Shown here in pieces: positions 1 to 8,922 of a DNA stretch of 64,000 nucleotides. Under the pieces are notes generated by a model. The model ran no database searches. It had not been told where the DNA came from and saw only the letters and a program-made list of their open reading frames with translations. The stretch covers positions 1 through 64,000 of the forward strand of contig NZ_LTAO01000001.1 of NCBI RefSeq assembly GCF_001590785.1, written 5' to 3'. The stretch is from Alkalihalobacillus trypoxylicola. Lineage in GTDB: Bacteria > Bacillota > Bacilli > Bacillales > Bacillaceae_D. A program made the position numbers and the translations under genes. Position 1 is the stretch's first letter. Every line of letters begins with the position of its first letter.

Positions 1-56
1 GTGTGGTAACTTACTAATTCGACTTTTGGGGAGGTACTCCTTTTTTCGTGTCTTGA

Positions 57-599
57 AAGCCTTACGAAACTAAGGGTTCAAATTATGAAATTCATTCAAT
101 TGATAAATTAAGTAAAAGTACTAAATGGAAAGCAGTGATAATTAAAAGTACTATGATTAGTGGATTTGCTTTTTTTCTTGTTACCTTTCTCTCGATCGGC
201 ATTTTATCACAAGGTGTTGTCGCTGATATTCGCTATCCATCTTTCTTTGTAGTTCAAACGATTACAATCGCTGACTTTTTTGAAAGGTTTGAAGTCATTA
301 TTGCGATACTTTGGTATATTACTATTTTTTTTAGACTTTCATTATTATTATATATTATATTAGAAGGCTTAAAGGGAGTATTTAATCTTACGAGTAATCA
401 ATCTCTTCTTTTGCCTATTTGTTTCATTTCTTTATTTGGAGCTATGAGTATTTGGGACGATGTTACAAGCTTAATTGAGTATCTTGAAGTTTGGCGGTTT
501 TATGCTTCTCTTTTCGGGCTATTATTCCCTCTTCTATTAATTTGTTTAGGTTTATTTAGAAAGAAAGCTTTAGAAAATAAAAAAGGGATAAATCAGTAA
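57..599 (+). pseudogene. C-terminal remnant of a GerAB-family spore germination permease
   Basis: The last 154 codons (from GTG 135) match the C-terminal part of GerAB/GerKB-type permeases. They show hydrophobic segments, the RYPSFFVVQTITI stretch, then the family-like FFERFEVIIAILWYITIF, and a basic tail after the last helix. Full-length members are about 360 residues, so more than half is missing. The reading frame is open upstream only to a TGA at 54-56, with another stop at 15-17. The codons before GTG 135 (…NYEI…STKWKAV) still resemble the loop expected in a complete permease. I read this as a gene decayed by stops. A short membrane protein made from GTG 135 cannot be excluded. No GerAA or GerAC partner is visible. 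Confidence 0.6.
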
Positions 600-1220
600 T
601 TAGAAATCGATTGTTAATAAGTCTCGAAAACGCTCAATAGAATGATGAGAATTTTCGACTTTACCAAATCCGTATTTTGCATATATAAAAGGAATACCGG
701 CAATTTGAGCCGCTTGAAAATCGCCATCTGTATCTCCTACATAAATTGAATTTTCTAGTTGGTTTCTTTTCATGATTAGTTGAATATTTTCAGCTTTCGA
801 TAATCCCGTTCTTCCAGGATTTTCATAGTCATCAAAATACTGATCTAACTTGTGATAATGATAAAACGCCTCGATATATCCATCTTGACAATTGCTTACA
901 ATGAATAGACGGTGATTTTTCTTCAAGGTGTTTAACGTTTCTTGAACACCTTCATATAGCTGGCCTCCATGCTCTTTTAAATAGTCATTTTCTCTTTGAT
1001 TACACTGTACTAGAATGTTATTTCGTTGTTCCTTTGACAGCTCTGGTAACAAATGTTCTCCTATCTCGTGAAAAGGTAATCCCATTATTTGTTGAAATGC
1101 TTTTTTATCTAGTTTTGAATGCTTCCATGGAGACTTTGCTAGAACATCGTTCCAGGCCTTGACTATAGTCTCAGTTGAATCCCATAATGTTCCATCCAAA
1201 TCGAAGATTATGTTTTTCAT
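600..1220 (-). CDS. HAD-superfamily hydrolase (phosphoglycolate phosphatase-like)
   Basis: A 206-residue cytoplasmic phosphatase of the HAD superfamily. The four motifs are in place: DLDGT at residues 7-11 (nucleophile D7, acid/base D9), S109 in IVSN, K142, and GDTDGD at 162-167 for Mg2+. The helical insert between motifs I and II is a C1 cap, as in phosphoglycolate phosphatases and beta-phosphoglucomutases. The physiological substrate cannot be told from sequence. It starts at ATG after a GAGG ribosome site and stands alone, converging on the GerAB remnant, with its stop adjoining the remnant's stop. Confidence 0.85.
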   Translation of the reverse strand: MKNIIFDLDGTLWDSTETIVKAWNDVLAKSPWKHSKLDKKAFQQIMGLPFHEIGEHLLPELSKEQRNNILVQCNQRENDYLKEHGGQLYEGVQETLNTLKKNHRLFIVSNCQDGYIEAFYHYHKLDQYFDDYENPGRTGLSKAENIQLIMKRNQLENSIYVGDTDGDFQAAQIAGIPFIYAKYGFGKVENSHHSIERFRDLLTIDF

Positions 1221-1332
1221 ATTAAAATTTCCTCTACTATTATGGTACGTGAAATTATATTGTTCATTGCGTTTCCTTCCTCTCTAAAGCTAAATTATTA
1301 TTAACTTTTCTCTTCAGTAAGTATATCACGGC

Positions 1333-1366
1333 AAAAAAAAACCGTCTAAAAAAGACGATTTTTTTA
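1333..1366 (-). terminator. Rho-independent terminator of the BCCT gene
   Basis: The inverted repeat CGTCT/AGACG (1343-1347, 1353-1357) is flanked by A and T runs and lies just past the stop of the BCCT gene. It reads as a short hairpin followed by a long U tract on the minus strand. Confidence 0.75.
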
Positions 1367-1384
1367 AAGTGTTTTAGTTATAAA

Positions 1385-3262
1385 TTATTTTGTTTTCTTT
1401 AAAATATCAAGTAACTTATCCTTTTGTTCCATTTGAACAAGCACATATAAATAATCTCCAGCTAGTATTTCGGTACTTCCTGATGGAGATATCATCTCTC
1501 CATTACGTTCTATAGCACTTACATTTACATGAGGAGGAAAGCCTGCACTCGCTAAGTTCTTCCCAACAATTTCACTGTTTGAAGAGGTTTGAAAGTGAAT
1601 CATCTCAGCGTTACTTCGTCCAATTGACATCAATTCTTTTCTGATTTCTTCTCGCCATTCATCACTTAGTTCATCACGAAGTTCATTATAAGCTTCTTTT
1701 TTTAGTATCGCCTTAAGCTCTTCTTGTTGTTTTTTTCTTGTTACTTTTTTGGACAAATCGAAATCTCTTATCATCATAATCGTGACGGCAATGACCATAA
1801 TCACTAATATAAAAGCAAATGGAAGCGCAGCTGAAATGGCTGCCGTTTGTAATGCTTCTAACCCACCATCATCACTTACTAATAAGACAGACGCAGTTCC
1901 GGCTATTAATACACCCCAGATAATTTTTAGTAAAAAGCTCGGGTTTAATTTCCCGCCAGAAGTCATCGATCCTAATACAAAAGCTGCTGAATCAGCAGAC
2001 GTTACAAAGAAGATAGCAACAACAATGATAGCAAGAATACTTGAAATAACGGTTAAAGGTAAATATTCAAGCATATAAAACAAAGTTAATTCGACTTCGT
2101 TCGTAGCAACTTCAGCAAGTCCAAAAATACCTGACATCTCAATCTCTAAAGCTGTACCTCCAAATACAGTGAACCAAATGACAGCAAGAAGAGTCGGTAC
2201 AAGAAGGACACCAGCCATAAATTCTCGAATGGTTCTCCCTTTTGATATCCTTGCAATAAATAACCCTACAAACGGTGACCATGACATATGCCACGCCCAA
2301 AAGAATATCGTATTAGCACCAAGCCACTCACTTTCTGAAAATGGTGTCATAGTTAAAGACATATCAATGATATTAGCTAGATAACCACCAAATGTGCTAA
2401 CCATACTTTCTAAAAGCGTAATCGTTGGCCCTGCAAAAAATACGAAAATTAACAATAACCCTGCTAATACTAAATTTATGTTCGTTAATCTTTTAATCCC
2501 TTTTTCAATTCCTACTACCGCTGAAAATAAAAACAAAACAGTAATAATAGCGATAATCGATAATTGTAAAACTATATTGTTAGATAAAGGAGTTAAAAAA
2601 GAGACTCCTCCAGATATTTGCAAAGCACTTAGTCCAAAGGTGGTTGCTACCCCTGCACAAGTAGAAATAACAGCTAATAAATCGATTCCTTTCCCTAGCC
2701 AGCCATTGACTCGATTTCCGATTAAGGGATAAAAAGCAGAGCTGATTAATGCTGGTCGATTTTTTCGATATTGTACATAAGCTAACGTTAATCCTACGAC
2801 CGAAAAAGCACCCCATGCATGAAAGCCCCAATGAAAAACCCCATATTGTAGACCAATCTCTGCGGCTTCTACAGTACCTGGTGTAACTCCTGGTGGTGTA
2901 TCTAAATAATAAATAATCGGTTCAGCTACTCCAAAAAAAACAAAGCCTACACCTAATCCAGCAGCAAAAAGCATTCCTACCCAGGATATAAACGAATGCT
3001 CCGGTTTATCATCATCTTTTCCTAATCTTAATTTTCCTACTGGAGATAAAGCAACGATGAAACCGAATAAAACAAAGGAGCTCGCAACTAGCATATAAAA
3101 CCAACCAAAATGCTCAATAATCCAAGATAACATCGTATTAGCTGTATTGCCTAAATGAGTTGGTGATATCATGCCCCATAAAACAAATAGAACAACACCA
3201 ATAACAGATGCGTAGAGAACAAATTGAGAACGAAAATGAAGTTCTCTTTTCTTCTTTCCCAT
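1385..3262 (-). CDS. BCCT-family betaine/choline/carnitine transporter with C-terminal RCK_C (TrkA-C) domain
   Basis: A 625-residue sodium-coupled importer of quaternary-ammonium osmolytes in the cytoplasmic membrane. About 12 hydrophobic segments span residues 15-510. BCCT signatures are GLGVGFVFFGVAEP (102-115) and the aromatic FWAWHMSWSPFVG (321-333). After a charged helical linker, the last roughly 75 residues (…SEIVGKNL…VSAIERNGEMISPS…LAGDYLYVLV) match an RCK_C/TrkA_C domain, which ordinary OpuD/BetL proteins lack. Start chosen at ATG 3262 because AGGAAAGGTG sits 6 bases upstream; earlier in-frame starts lack such a site. Substrate (glycine betaine, choline or other) is not determinable. 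The extra domain suggests cytoplasmic ligand control, which is an inference. Confidence 0.9.
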   Translation of the reverse strand: MGKKKRELHFRSQFVLYASVIGVVLFVLWGMISPTHLGNTANTMLSWIIEHFGWFYMLVASSFVLFGFIVALSPVGKLRLGKDDDKPEHSFISWVGMLFAAGLGVGFVFFGVAEPIIYYLDTPPGVTPGTVEAAEIGLQYGVFHWGFHAWGAFSVVGLTLAYVQYRKNRPALISSAFYPLIGNRVNGWLGKGIDLLAVISTCAGVATTFGLSALQISGGVSFLTPLSNNIVLQLSIIAIITVLFLFSAVVGIEKGIKRLTNINLVLAGLLLIFVFFAGPTITLLESMVSTFGGYLANIIDMSLTMTPFSESEWLGANTIFFWAWHMSWSPFVGLFIARISKGRTIREFMAGVLLVPTLLAVIWFTVFGGTALEIEMSGIFGLAEVATNEVELTLFYMLEYLPLTVISSILAIIVVAIFFVTSADSAAFVLGSMTSGGKLNPSFLLKIIWGVLIAGTASVLLVSDDGGLEALQTAAISAALPFAFILVIMVIAVTIMMIRDFDLSKKVTRKKQQEELKAILKKEAYNELRDELSDEWREEIRKELMSIGRSNAEMIHFQTSSNSEIVGKNLASAGFPPHVNVSAIERNGEMISPSGSTEILAGDYLYVLVQMEQKDKLLDILKKTK

Positions 3263-3408
3263 AATCATCACCTTTCCTAAGAATATTATATGTATGAATA
3301 CCTTCCCTATACGTAAACAAAGGGATGATCTCATTTACCCTCTAATCAAAAAGCTTAAACTTTAAAACAGCCGTATCTTTTCATTAGAAAATTTCTCCAA
3401 ATAACATT

Positions 3409-3436
3409 TTGACATACACTATATATATGGGATAAT
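3409..3436 (+). promoter_or_regulatory. Promoter of the aldo/keto reductase gene
   Basis: A perfect -35 TTGACA (3409-3414) is followed 16 bases later by GATAAT (3431-3436), with an alternative TAATAA two bases on. It lies about 30 bases before the coding start, a normal sigma-A layout. Confidence 0.65.
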
Positions 3437-3467
3437 AATAGAAAGTCTTTAATAGGAGTGATAAAAC

Positions 3468-4292
3468 ATGAATAGCGTCACATTAAATAATGGTGTTACA
3501 ATGCCTCAATTAGGCTATGGCGTTTGGCAAGTAGAAAATGAACTAGCGACAAAAGTTGTTCTAGAAGCCATTGAAGTTGGTTACCGCTCCATAGATACGG
3601 CTATGATTTATCGAAATGAAAAAGGCGTAGGTGAAGCAATCAAACAAAGCCCTGTTCCTAGAGAAGAGTTATTCATCACAACTAAGGTTTGGAATAGTGA
3701 CCAAGGATATGAAAATACATTACGTGCTTTTGAGGAAAGCATTGAAAGATTGGGTTTGGAATATGTAGATTTATACCTAGTGCATTGGCCAGCTCCCAAA
3801 TTTGATAAATATATAGATACATATAAAGCTTTGGAGAAGCTCTATCATGATGGAAGAATAAAAGCAATTGGGGTATGTAACTTTGAAATCGAGCATTTAC
3901 AAAGGCTGCTTGATGAGTGTGAGGTTGTCCCTGTATTAAATCAAGTGGAATGTCATCCTTATCTAACTCAAACAGAACTTAAGTCGTTTTGTGCCGAGCA
4001 TAATATCTTTGTAGAAGCATGGAGCCCACTCCAGCAAGGTGGAGAGGTTTTACAATTAGATGTTGTCCAAAATATTGCTAAAAAGCATCATAAATCATCT
4101 GCTCAAGTCATTATTAGATGGCATCTGCAAAATAACACAATAGTGATTCCTAAATCAGTCACACCATCGCGTATTCAAGAAAATTTCGATGTGTTTGATT
4201 TTTCATTATCTGATGAAGAAATGAATTTATTGAGTGAATTAAATCGAAATGAAAGAAAAGGAAGTAATCCTAAAGACATGCATGTTTGCTAA
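3468..4292 (+). CDS. Aldo/keto reductase (AKR, YvgN/YtbE-like)
   Basis: A 274-residue NADPH-dependent carbonyl reductase of the AKR superfamily. The catalytic tetrad is visible: D43 in SIDTA, Y48, K73 in TTKVW and H106 in LVHWP. The C-terminal NADPH-binding stretch IPKS followed by R is present. Close relatives in B. subtilis (YvgN, YtbE) reduce methylglyoxal and other small aldehydes; the substrate here is inferred by family only. It has its own promoter, the ribosome site AGGAG, and its own terminator, so it is monocistronic. Confidence 0.9.
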   Translation: MNSVTLNNGVTMPQLGYGVWQVENELATKVVLEAIEVGYRSIDTAMIYRNEKGVGEAIKQSPVPREELFITTKVWNSDQGYENTLRAFEESIERLGLEYVDLYLVHWPAPKFDKYIDTYKALEKLYHDGRIKAIGVCNFEIEHLQRLLDECEVVPVLNQVECHPYLTQTELKSFCAEHNIFVEAWSPLQQGGEVLQLDVVQNIAKKHHKSSAQVIIRWHLQNNTIVIPKSVTPSRIQENFDVFDFSLSDEEMNLLSELNRNERKGSNPKDMHVC

Positions 4293-4305
4293 ATATTTTG
4301 TTTAT

Positions 4306-4346
4306 GAAGGTTGTACGTAGATTCTACGTCAGCCTTTTTTATTTTT
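4306..4346 (+). terminator. Terminator of the aldo/keto reductase gene
   Basis: An imperfect stem, AAGGTTG(T)ACGTA against TACGTCAGCCTT, with loop GATTC is followed by a T run. It starts 14 bases after the stop. A second GC-rich hairpin-like stretch (CCCCCCTTC…GAACGAGGG, about 4372-4398) lies farther on and resembles the hairpin of repeat family B. Confidence 0.7.
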
Positions 4347-4471
4347 AAAGATTTACAGAAACAACAAAAAGCCCCCCTTCTTTTATTAGAACGAGGGTCT
4401 GTAAAATTTATAGAATGGTCTCAGCGATCATTAACTGAGAATAAATCATTTTCCTTTTATTACAACGAGAT

Positions 4472-4975
4472 TTATGACTTCACTTGATAAAATTCATTGG
4501 GAATTGGTCCAAAAGTGCGTTTATGATAAAGTAAAGGCTCTTTTTTCTCATCTTGAATATCAATGACTTCACCGATTAAAATCATATGATCTCCAGCTTC
4601 CACGGTTTTATACGTTTTACATTGAAGAACAGCAGATGCCTTCGCAATAACAGGCAAGTCATGTTTAGACATTTCCCATTCACAATTGGCAAATCGGTCT
4701 TCGACTCGTGAAGCAAACAAATTACAAATTTCACCTTGATCACTTGCTAGTATATGTACAGCAAATTTATCAGTATTGGTAAATACATCATAAGATGATA
4801 CTCGCTTATCAATGGACCAAAGGATTAACAACGGATCAATGGATACGGAAGCAAAAGAATTAACCGTTAAGCCTAAAGGTTTTTGTTCTTCATTTACCGT
4901 TGTGACAACCGTTACTCCTGTTGGGTAATTACCCATTACATCTTTAAATAATTGCACATGTTGATTTTGATTCAT
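4472..4975 (-). CDS. Flavin reductase-like FMN-binding protein (HpaC/SsuE-type partner candidate)
   Basis: A 167-residue protein of the flavin-reductase-like family (split barrel, homodimer). It shows the N-terminal YPTGVTVVTT and GLTVNSFASVS strands, the CNLFASR segment and a C-terminal GDHMILIGEV strand. Such proteins reduce FMN with NAD(P)H and hand FMNH2 to a monooxygenase. It lies just downstream of ssuADCB, whose SsuD needs FMNH2, so it is a plausible SsuE substitute (inference). Start moved to ATG 4975, where AAGGGAGAG is 6 bases upstream; 7 more codons are open before it. A terminator after ssuB suggests separate transcription. Confidence 0.85.
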   Translation of the reverse strand: MNQNQHVQLFKDVMGNYPTGVTVVTTVNEEQKPLGLTVNSFASVSIDPLLILWSIDKRVSSYDVFTNTDKFAVHILASDQGEICNLFASRVEDRFANCEWEMSKHDLPVIAKASAVLQCKTYKTVEAGDHMILIGEVIDIQDEKKEPLLYHKRTFGPIPNEFYQVKS

Positions 4976-5105
4976 ATTTATCTCTCCCTTTCCCAACTTA
5001 GCCTATTATATGTAGTCTCTATACTTTCCATACAAAAAAGTTTATAAACTCATTGTTAATATAGCATAATTTGATCATAATTGCATATGACAAGCTTGTA
5101 AAAGT

Positions 5106-5139
5106 AAAAGAGCTTGAGTGATAATTTCTACTCAAGCTT
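5106..5139 (-). terminator. Terminator of the ssu operon
   Basis: AGCTTGAGT (5111-5119) pairs with ACTCAAGCT (5130-5138) around a 10-base loop, followed on the minus strand by CTTTTACTTTT. The stem overlaps the ssuB stop codon. Confidence 0.75.
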
Positions 5140-5890
5140 CTTTTATATTGGATATTTTTTCTTCTTTCTCGTTCATTACCCTTTTTAATATTTTATCTAG
5201 CACAGCAGTAAATGCTTGACTTGTTCTATTTCGAGGACGGGATAAGTGGATGGATTGGTCCAACACGATTTTACCATTTTCTATCAAAATAACACGGTCC
5301 GATAACGCTACAGCCTCCTCAATATCGTGTGTCACTAATAGAGCCGTTATTTCTTTTTCAATCCAAAGATTTTCAATTAGCTGCTGCATTTCTAATCTTG
5401 TTAGTGCATCTAAAGCTCCTAAAGGTTCATCTAATAATAATAAAGAAGGCTCTTGAATCAGTGCTCTTGCCAATGAAACCCTTTGTTTTTGACCACCTGA
5501 TAAAACGGATGGCCAGTCATTGGCTCTACTTTCTAATTGAACCTGGCTTAACGCTTTAAAAGCTTTTTCATTCGACGACTCTTTCATTCCTAAACCTACA
5601 TTTTCTAAAACGGTTTTCCAAGGTAGAAGCCTCCCATTCTGAAACATAATTCGAATATCTGGATGAATATTTTCGAGCTTTTTTTTATTAAATATGACCT
5701 CTCCTGAAGAAGCAACATCTAATCCAGCAATTAATCGCAATAAAGTTGATTTTCCGCATCCGCTTTTTCCAACGATTGAAACAAATTCCCCTTTATGAAT
5801 CGATAGGTTGATATCATCTAGTACGTTTTGCTGACCAAATGACTTTTTGACGTATTGTAATTGTAAAAAGGCCTTTTCTACTTGACTCAA
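5132..5890 (-). CDS. ssuB: Aliphatic sulfonate ABC transporter ATP-binding protein SsuB
   Basis: A 252-residue ATPase of the nitrate/sulfonate/taurine ABC class. Walker A GKSGCGKST (41-49), Q-loop MFQNGRLLPW, signature LSGGQKQR (130-137), Walker B LLLLDEP (150-156) and the switch H in LLVTHD are all visible. Start chosen at TTG 5890: ATAAGGAGTGG precedes it by 7 bases, and the 252-residue length fits the family. Longer ATG starts would run into the permease gene. It is the last gene of ssuADCB and energises uptake with SsuC. Confidence 0.9.
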   Translation of the reverse strand: MSQVEKAFLQLQYVKKSFGQQNVLDDINLSIHKGEFVSIVGKSGCGKSTLLRLIAGLDVASSGEVIFNKKKLENIHPDIRIMFQNGRLLPWKTVLENVGLGMKESSNEKAFKALSQVQLESRANDWPSVLSGGQKQRVSLARALIQEPSLLLLDEPLGALDALTRLEMQQLIENLWIEKEITALLVTHDIEEAVALSDRVILIENGKIVLDQSIHLSRPRNRTSQAFTAVLDKILKRVMNEKEEKISNIKEA

Positions 5891-5904
5891 TTTTAAACCA
5901 CTCC

Positions 5905-6675
5905 TTATTTTTGATAGTGTGGATTCCATTTTAAAAAGCGATATTCTAAAATCTTCGCCAGCCAATCTGAGAATTTCCCTAATAATGCGTATAGAAGAAT
6001 ACTTAGGACGACAACATCGAGCTGCATAAATTCCCTGGCATCCATTGCTAAGTAACCAATTCCACTATTCGCAGAGATTGTCTCAGCAACAATAAGAGTT
6101 ACCCACATAATTCCAAGCCCATAACGAATCCCTACTAAGATAGATGGAAGCGCACCAGGCAAAATAATTTGAGTGAAAAGCTCCCACTTGGATAAGCCAT
6201 AGCTCTTGCCCATTTCGATTAATTCGTGATCGACTGAACGAATACCATGAAATGTATTTAAATAGATAGGAAATAATACACCTAGTGCAATAAGAAATAT
6301 TTTTCCCTCTTCTCCAATTCCAAACCACATAATGACTAGCGGAATTAACGCTAAGTGAGGGATATTTCTGACCATTTGTATAGAAGAGTCAAACAGTGTT
6401 TCAGAGATTTTTGAAACTCCATTTAATACACCAAAAATAAAGCCTATGACACCTCCAATTAATAACCCTATTAGTGCTCTTTGTGAACTTGACCAAATAT
6501 GAGTAAAGATCTCACCTGATGAAAAGAGCTCCCAGCTTGCCATGATTATTTCAGTAGGAGCAGGTAACACTCTTGATGAAATCCATTGAAGCGATGAAAA
6601 AAGTTGCCAAATGAGAATTAAAAATAATGGAATGATCCACGGAACTATTTTTTTTAAAATCGTGGAAAGATGCAT
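5905..6675 (-). CDS. ssuC: Aliphatic sulfonate ABC transporter permease SsuC
   Basis: A 256-residue membrane permease with six hydrophobic segments and the binding-protein-dependent EAA loop (GKSYGLSKWELFTQIILPGALPS), where SsuB docks. It belongs to the SsuC/TauC/NrtB class, which imports alkanesulfonates, taurine or nitrate. The neighbours SsuD and SsuA point to sulfonates. It sits between ssuD and ssuB with short gaps, in the same transcript. Confidence 0.9.
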   Translation of the reverse strand: MHLSTILKKIVPWIIPLFLILIWQLFSSLQWISSRVLPAPTEIIMASWELFSSGEIFTHIWSSSQRALIGLLIGGVIGFIFGVLNGVSKISETLFDSSIQMVRNIPHLALIPLVIMWFGIGEEGKIFLIALGVLFPIYLNTFHGIRSVDHELIEMGKSYGLSKWELFTQIILPGALPSILVGIRYGLGIMWVTLIVAETISANSGIGYLAMDAREFMQLDVVVLSILLYALLGKFSDWLAKILEYRFLKWNPHYQK

Positions 6676-6709
6676 GACTCTGTTCCCCCTTTTTTACGTT
6701 CTATAAAGA

Positions 6710-7828
6710 TTACCTAGCAGCAATACCTCCAAAAGGGCTTACCCATTGGTGTTTAGAATGATTAGGATGTTCAGTATTTTTTACATTTAAAAGAGGGAAT
6801 ACAAGCTCTGCAAAACGATAAGCCTCTTCTAAGTGGGGATATCCTGACAGAATAAATGATTCAATCCCTAACTGCTCGTATTCTTTGATTCTTTCAGCGA
6901 CTACCTCAGGGCTTCCTACTAAGGCTGTTCCAGCGCCTCCTCGAACTAAACCAACACCTGCCCAAAGGTTTGGACTAACTTCTAATGACTTTTTAGAGCC
7001 GTTATGGAGTACACTCATTCTTTTCTGACCAACAGAATCAAATCGTGAAAAGATTTTTTGTGCCGCTTCGATATCTTCATCACGTATATGTTTAATTAAG
7101 TTTTCAGCCGCTTTCCAAGCTTCTTCTTCGGTTTCACGAACAATTACATGAAGTCTAATCCCAAATCGTACGGTTCTTCCAGTCTTTTTAGCCGCTTCCT
7201 TTACTTTAGTTATTTTCTCTGCTACTTTTTGTGGAGGCTCTCCCCATGTTAGAAAAACATCAATATGTTTAGCTGTTACATCTATAGCAGCTTCAGAAGA
7301 CCCTCCAATATAAATAGGTGGGTATGGTTTTTGAGTTGGTGGAAAGGTCAGTTTACTTTCTTTAAAATCAAAGAAATTACTTTTGAACGTCACTTCCTCA
7401 CCTTCCAATAACTTTCGGTAAATGTGTAAAAATTCATCAGTTAATTGATATCTATCTTGATGAGAAAGATGTAGTCCATCTCCTCCTAATTCAACTGGAT
7501 CTCCTCCTGTTACAACATTTATCAAGAGGCGACCGTTTGAAAGACGGTCTAAAGTAGAAGACATTCTTGCTGCAACCGACGGCGAGGTCAGACCCGGTCG
7601 TAATGCAACTAAAAATTTCATTCTTTCAGTTGATGAAATGAGTGATGAAGCGGTAATCCACGCATCTTCACAGTTAGCACCCGTAGGAAGTAGTGCCCCA
7701 TAATAGCCTAATTGGTCCACTGCCTGCGCTATTTGTTTTAAGTATGGAAAGGTTACAGCTCTTCCTCCTATACTTGAGCCTAAATACTGACCATCACCGT
7801 GTGTTGGTAGAAACCATAGAATTTTCAA
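6710..7828 (-). CDS. ssuD: FMNH2-dependent alkanesulfonate monooxygenase SsuD
   Basis: A 372-residue luciferase-fold monooxygenase that cleaves alkanesulfonates to aldehyde plus sulfite using FMNH2 and O2. Recognised by the N-terminal [10 protein letters not shown], the [13 protein letters not shown] and [13 protein letters not shown] strands and the C-terminal [17 protein letters not shown], all typical of SsuD, as is the length. Translation begins at TTG directly after the ssuA stop, with AAAGGGATG upstream. The sulfite made here feeds CysJI, encoded 3 kb away. FMNH2 may come from the flavin reductase at 4472-4975. Confidence 0.93.
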   Translation of the reverse strand: MKILWFLPTHGDGQYLGSSIGGRAVTFPYLKQIAQAVDQLGYYGALLPTGANCEDAWITASSLISSTERMKFLVALRPGLTSPSVAARMSSTLDRLSNGRLLINVVTGGDPVELGGDGLHLSHQDRYQLTDEFLHIYRKLLEGEEVTFKSNFFDFKESKLTFPPTQKPYPPIYIGGSSEAAIDVTAKHIDVFLTWGEPPQKVAEKITKVKEAAKKTGRTVRFGIRLHVIVRETEEEAWKAAENLIKHIRDEDIEAAQKIFSRFDSVGQKRMSVLHNGSKKSLEVSPNLWAGVGLVRGGAGTALVGSPEVVAERIKEYEQLGIESFILSGYPHLEEAYRFAELVFPLLNVKNTEHPNHSKHQWVSPFGGIAAR

Positions 7829-8806
7829 CTATCTCACATCCCTTTCATTTTTTTCGACTAACGCGTCTTGTATGTTCACGTTTTCCGGAATTAATTCTAG
7901 TTCATAAAATACATCGCCAATTTCTTGTTGATCATTGGCTACTTCCTCCGTTATTCTCTCAATCCCAAACCCTCTTCTTTTTAAAACTTCCTCTAAAATT
8001 TCATTCTCAATACCAACCTCAGGAGATAAAAAGGAAGCCGTTTCTTCGATGTTATTTTGGGCGAATTGTTCTACCGCTTTTAGTTCCTCTAAAATAATGG
8101 AAACAATATCGTCATGATTTTCCGCAAATTCCTTATCAGCTAAAATAAATTCCCGATTAGCAACTAATCCCTCGCCATTTCTTAATACTTTCGCTCCAAG
8201 CTCTTTTTCTGCTTCAGCAAGGAAGGGATCCCATATAACCCAGGCATCTATATCGCCACGGTCAAATGCTATTCGTGCATCAGCAGGAGGTAAATAAGTA
8301 ACCTCAATATCTTCTAAAGTTAAACCAGCTTCTTCCAATACTTTCACTAATAAATAATGAACATTTGAACCTCTATTTAAAGCTACCTTTTTTCCTATTA
8401 AATCATTCACAGATGTTATCGATGATTGATTTTGAACAACTAATGCTTCTCCTTTAGGTGAACCAGGACCATTGCCAATATAAATGATTGGTGCACCCGC
8501 AGCCTGAGAAAAGATAGGTGGCGCTTCCCCTGTATGGCCAAAATCAATACTTCCTGCATTTAATGCTTCTAAAAGCTGAGGTCCTGCTGGAAACTCATTC
8601 CATTCCACTTCAATTCCTAATGGTTCCAGTTTTTCTTCTAGTGTCTCTTCCGCTTTTAGAATGTTCAACGTGCCAAATTTTTGATACCCTATTTGTAAGG
8701 TGTCTATATTACCAGAAGTAGTGCTTTGGCAGCTCATTAAACATACTAAACAAATAACAATAGTCGGAAATAATATAAATCTTCGGCCTGTTTTCAAATT
8801 CCTCAT
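7829..8806 (-). CDS. ssuA: Aliphatic sulfonate-binding lipoprotein SsuA
   Basis: A 325-residue periplasmic-type binding protein anchored as a lipoprotein: basic N-terminus, hydrophobic segment and the lipobox LMSC (C at about residue 26). The body (LQIGYQKFGTLNILKAE…FPAGPQLLEALNAGSIDFGHTGEAP…AWVIWDPFLAEAE) is the SsuA/TauA family. It captures sulfonates for SsuC/SsuB. It is the first gene of the operon, with ribosome site GGGGAGGATGAGG, preceded by a leader of about 110 bases carrying a hairpin. Confidence 0.92.
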   Translation of the reverse strand: MRNLKTGRRFILFPTIVICLVCLMSCQSTTSGNIDTLQIGYQKFGTLNILKAEETLEEKLEPLGIEVEWNEFPAGPQLLEALNAGSIDFGHTGEAPPIFSQAAGAPIIYIGNGPGSPKGEALVVQNQSSITSVNDLIGKKVALNRGSNVHYLLVKVLEEAGLTLEDIEVTYLPPADARIAFDRGDIDAWVIWDPFLAEAEKELGAKVLRNGEGLVANREFILADKEFAENHDDIVSIILEELKAVEQFAQNNIEETASFLSPEVGIENEILEEVLKRRGFGIERITEEVANDQQEIGDVFYELELIPENVNIQDALVEKNERDVR

Positions 8807-8822
8807 CCTCCCCTAAATAAAA

Positions 8823-8864
8823 AGAAAGCACTATTCCTTCAATTACGAAAGAATAAGTGCTTTC
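8823..8864 (-). promoter_or_regulatory. Leader hairpin (possible attenuator) upstream of ssuA
   Basis: On the minus strand, GAAAGCACTTATTCTTTC pairs with GAAGGAATAGTGCTTTC around a short loop and is followed by TTTTTATTT, an intrinsic-terminator layout inside the ssuA leader. A second copy of GAAAGCAC lies about 45 bases upstream and AUCAG…CUGAU can also pair, so alternative folds are possible. No S-box or T-box signature was found. Confidence 0.5.
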
Positions 8865-8922
8865 GGATGTCCGATCAGTCACCTGATAAATCATATGTGC
8901 TTTCAACTGATTTGATATCGTC

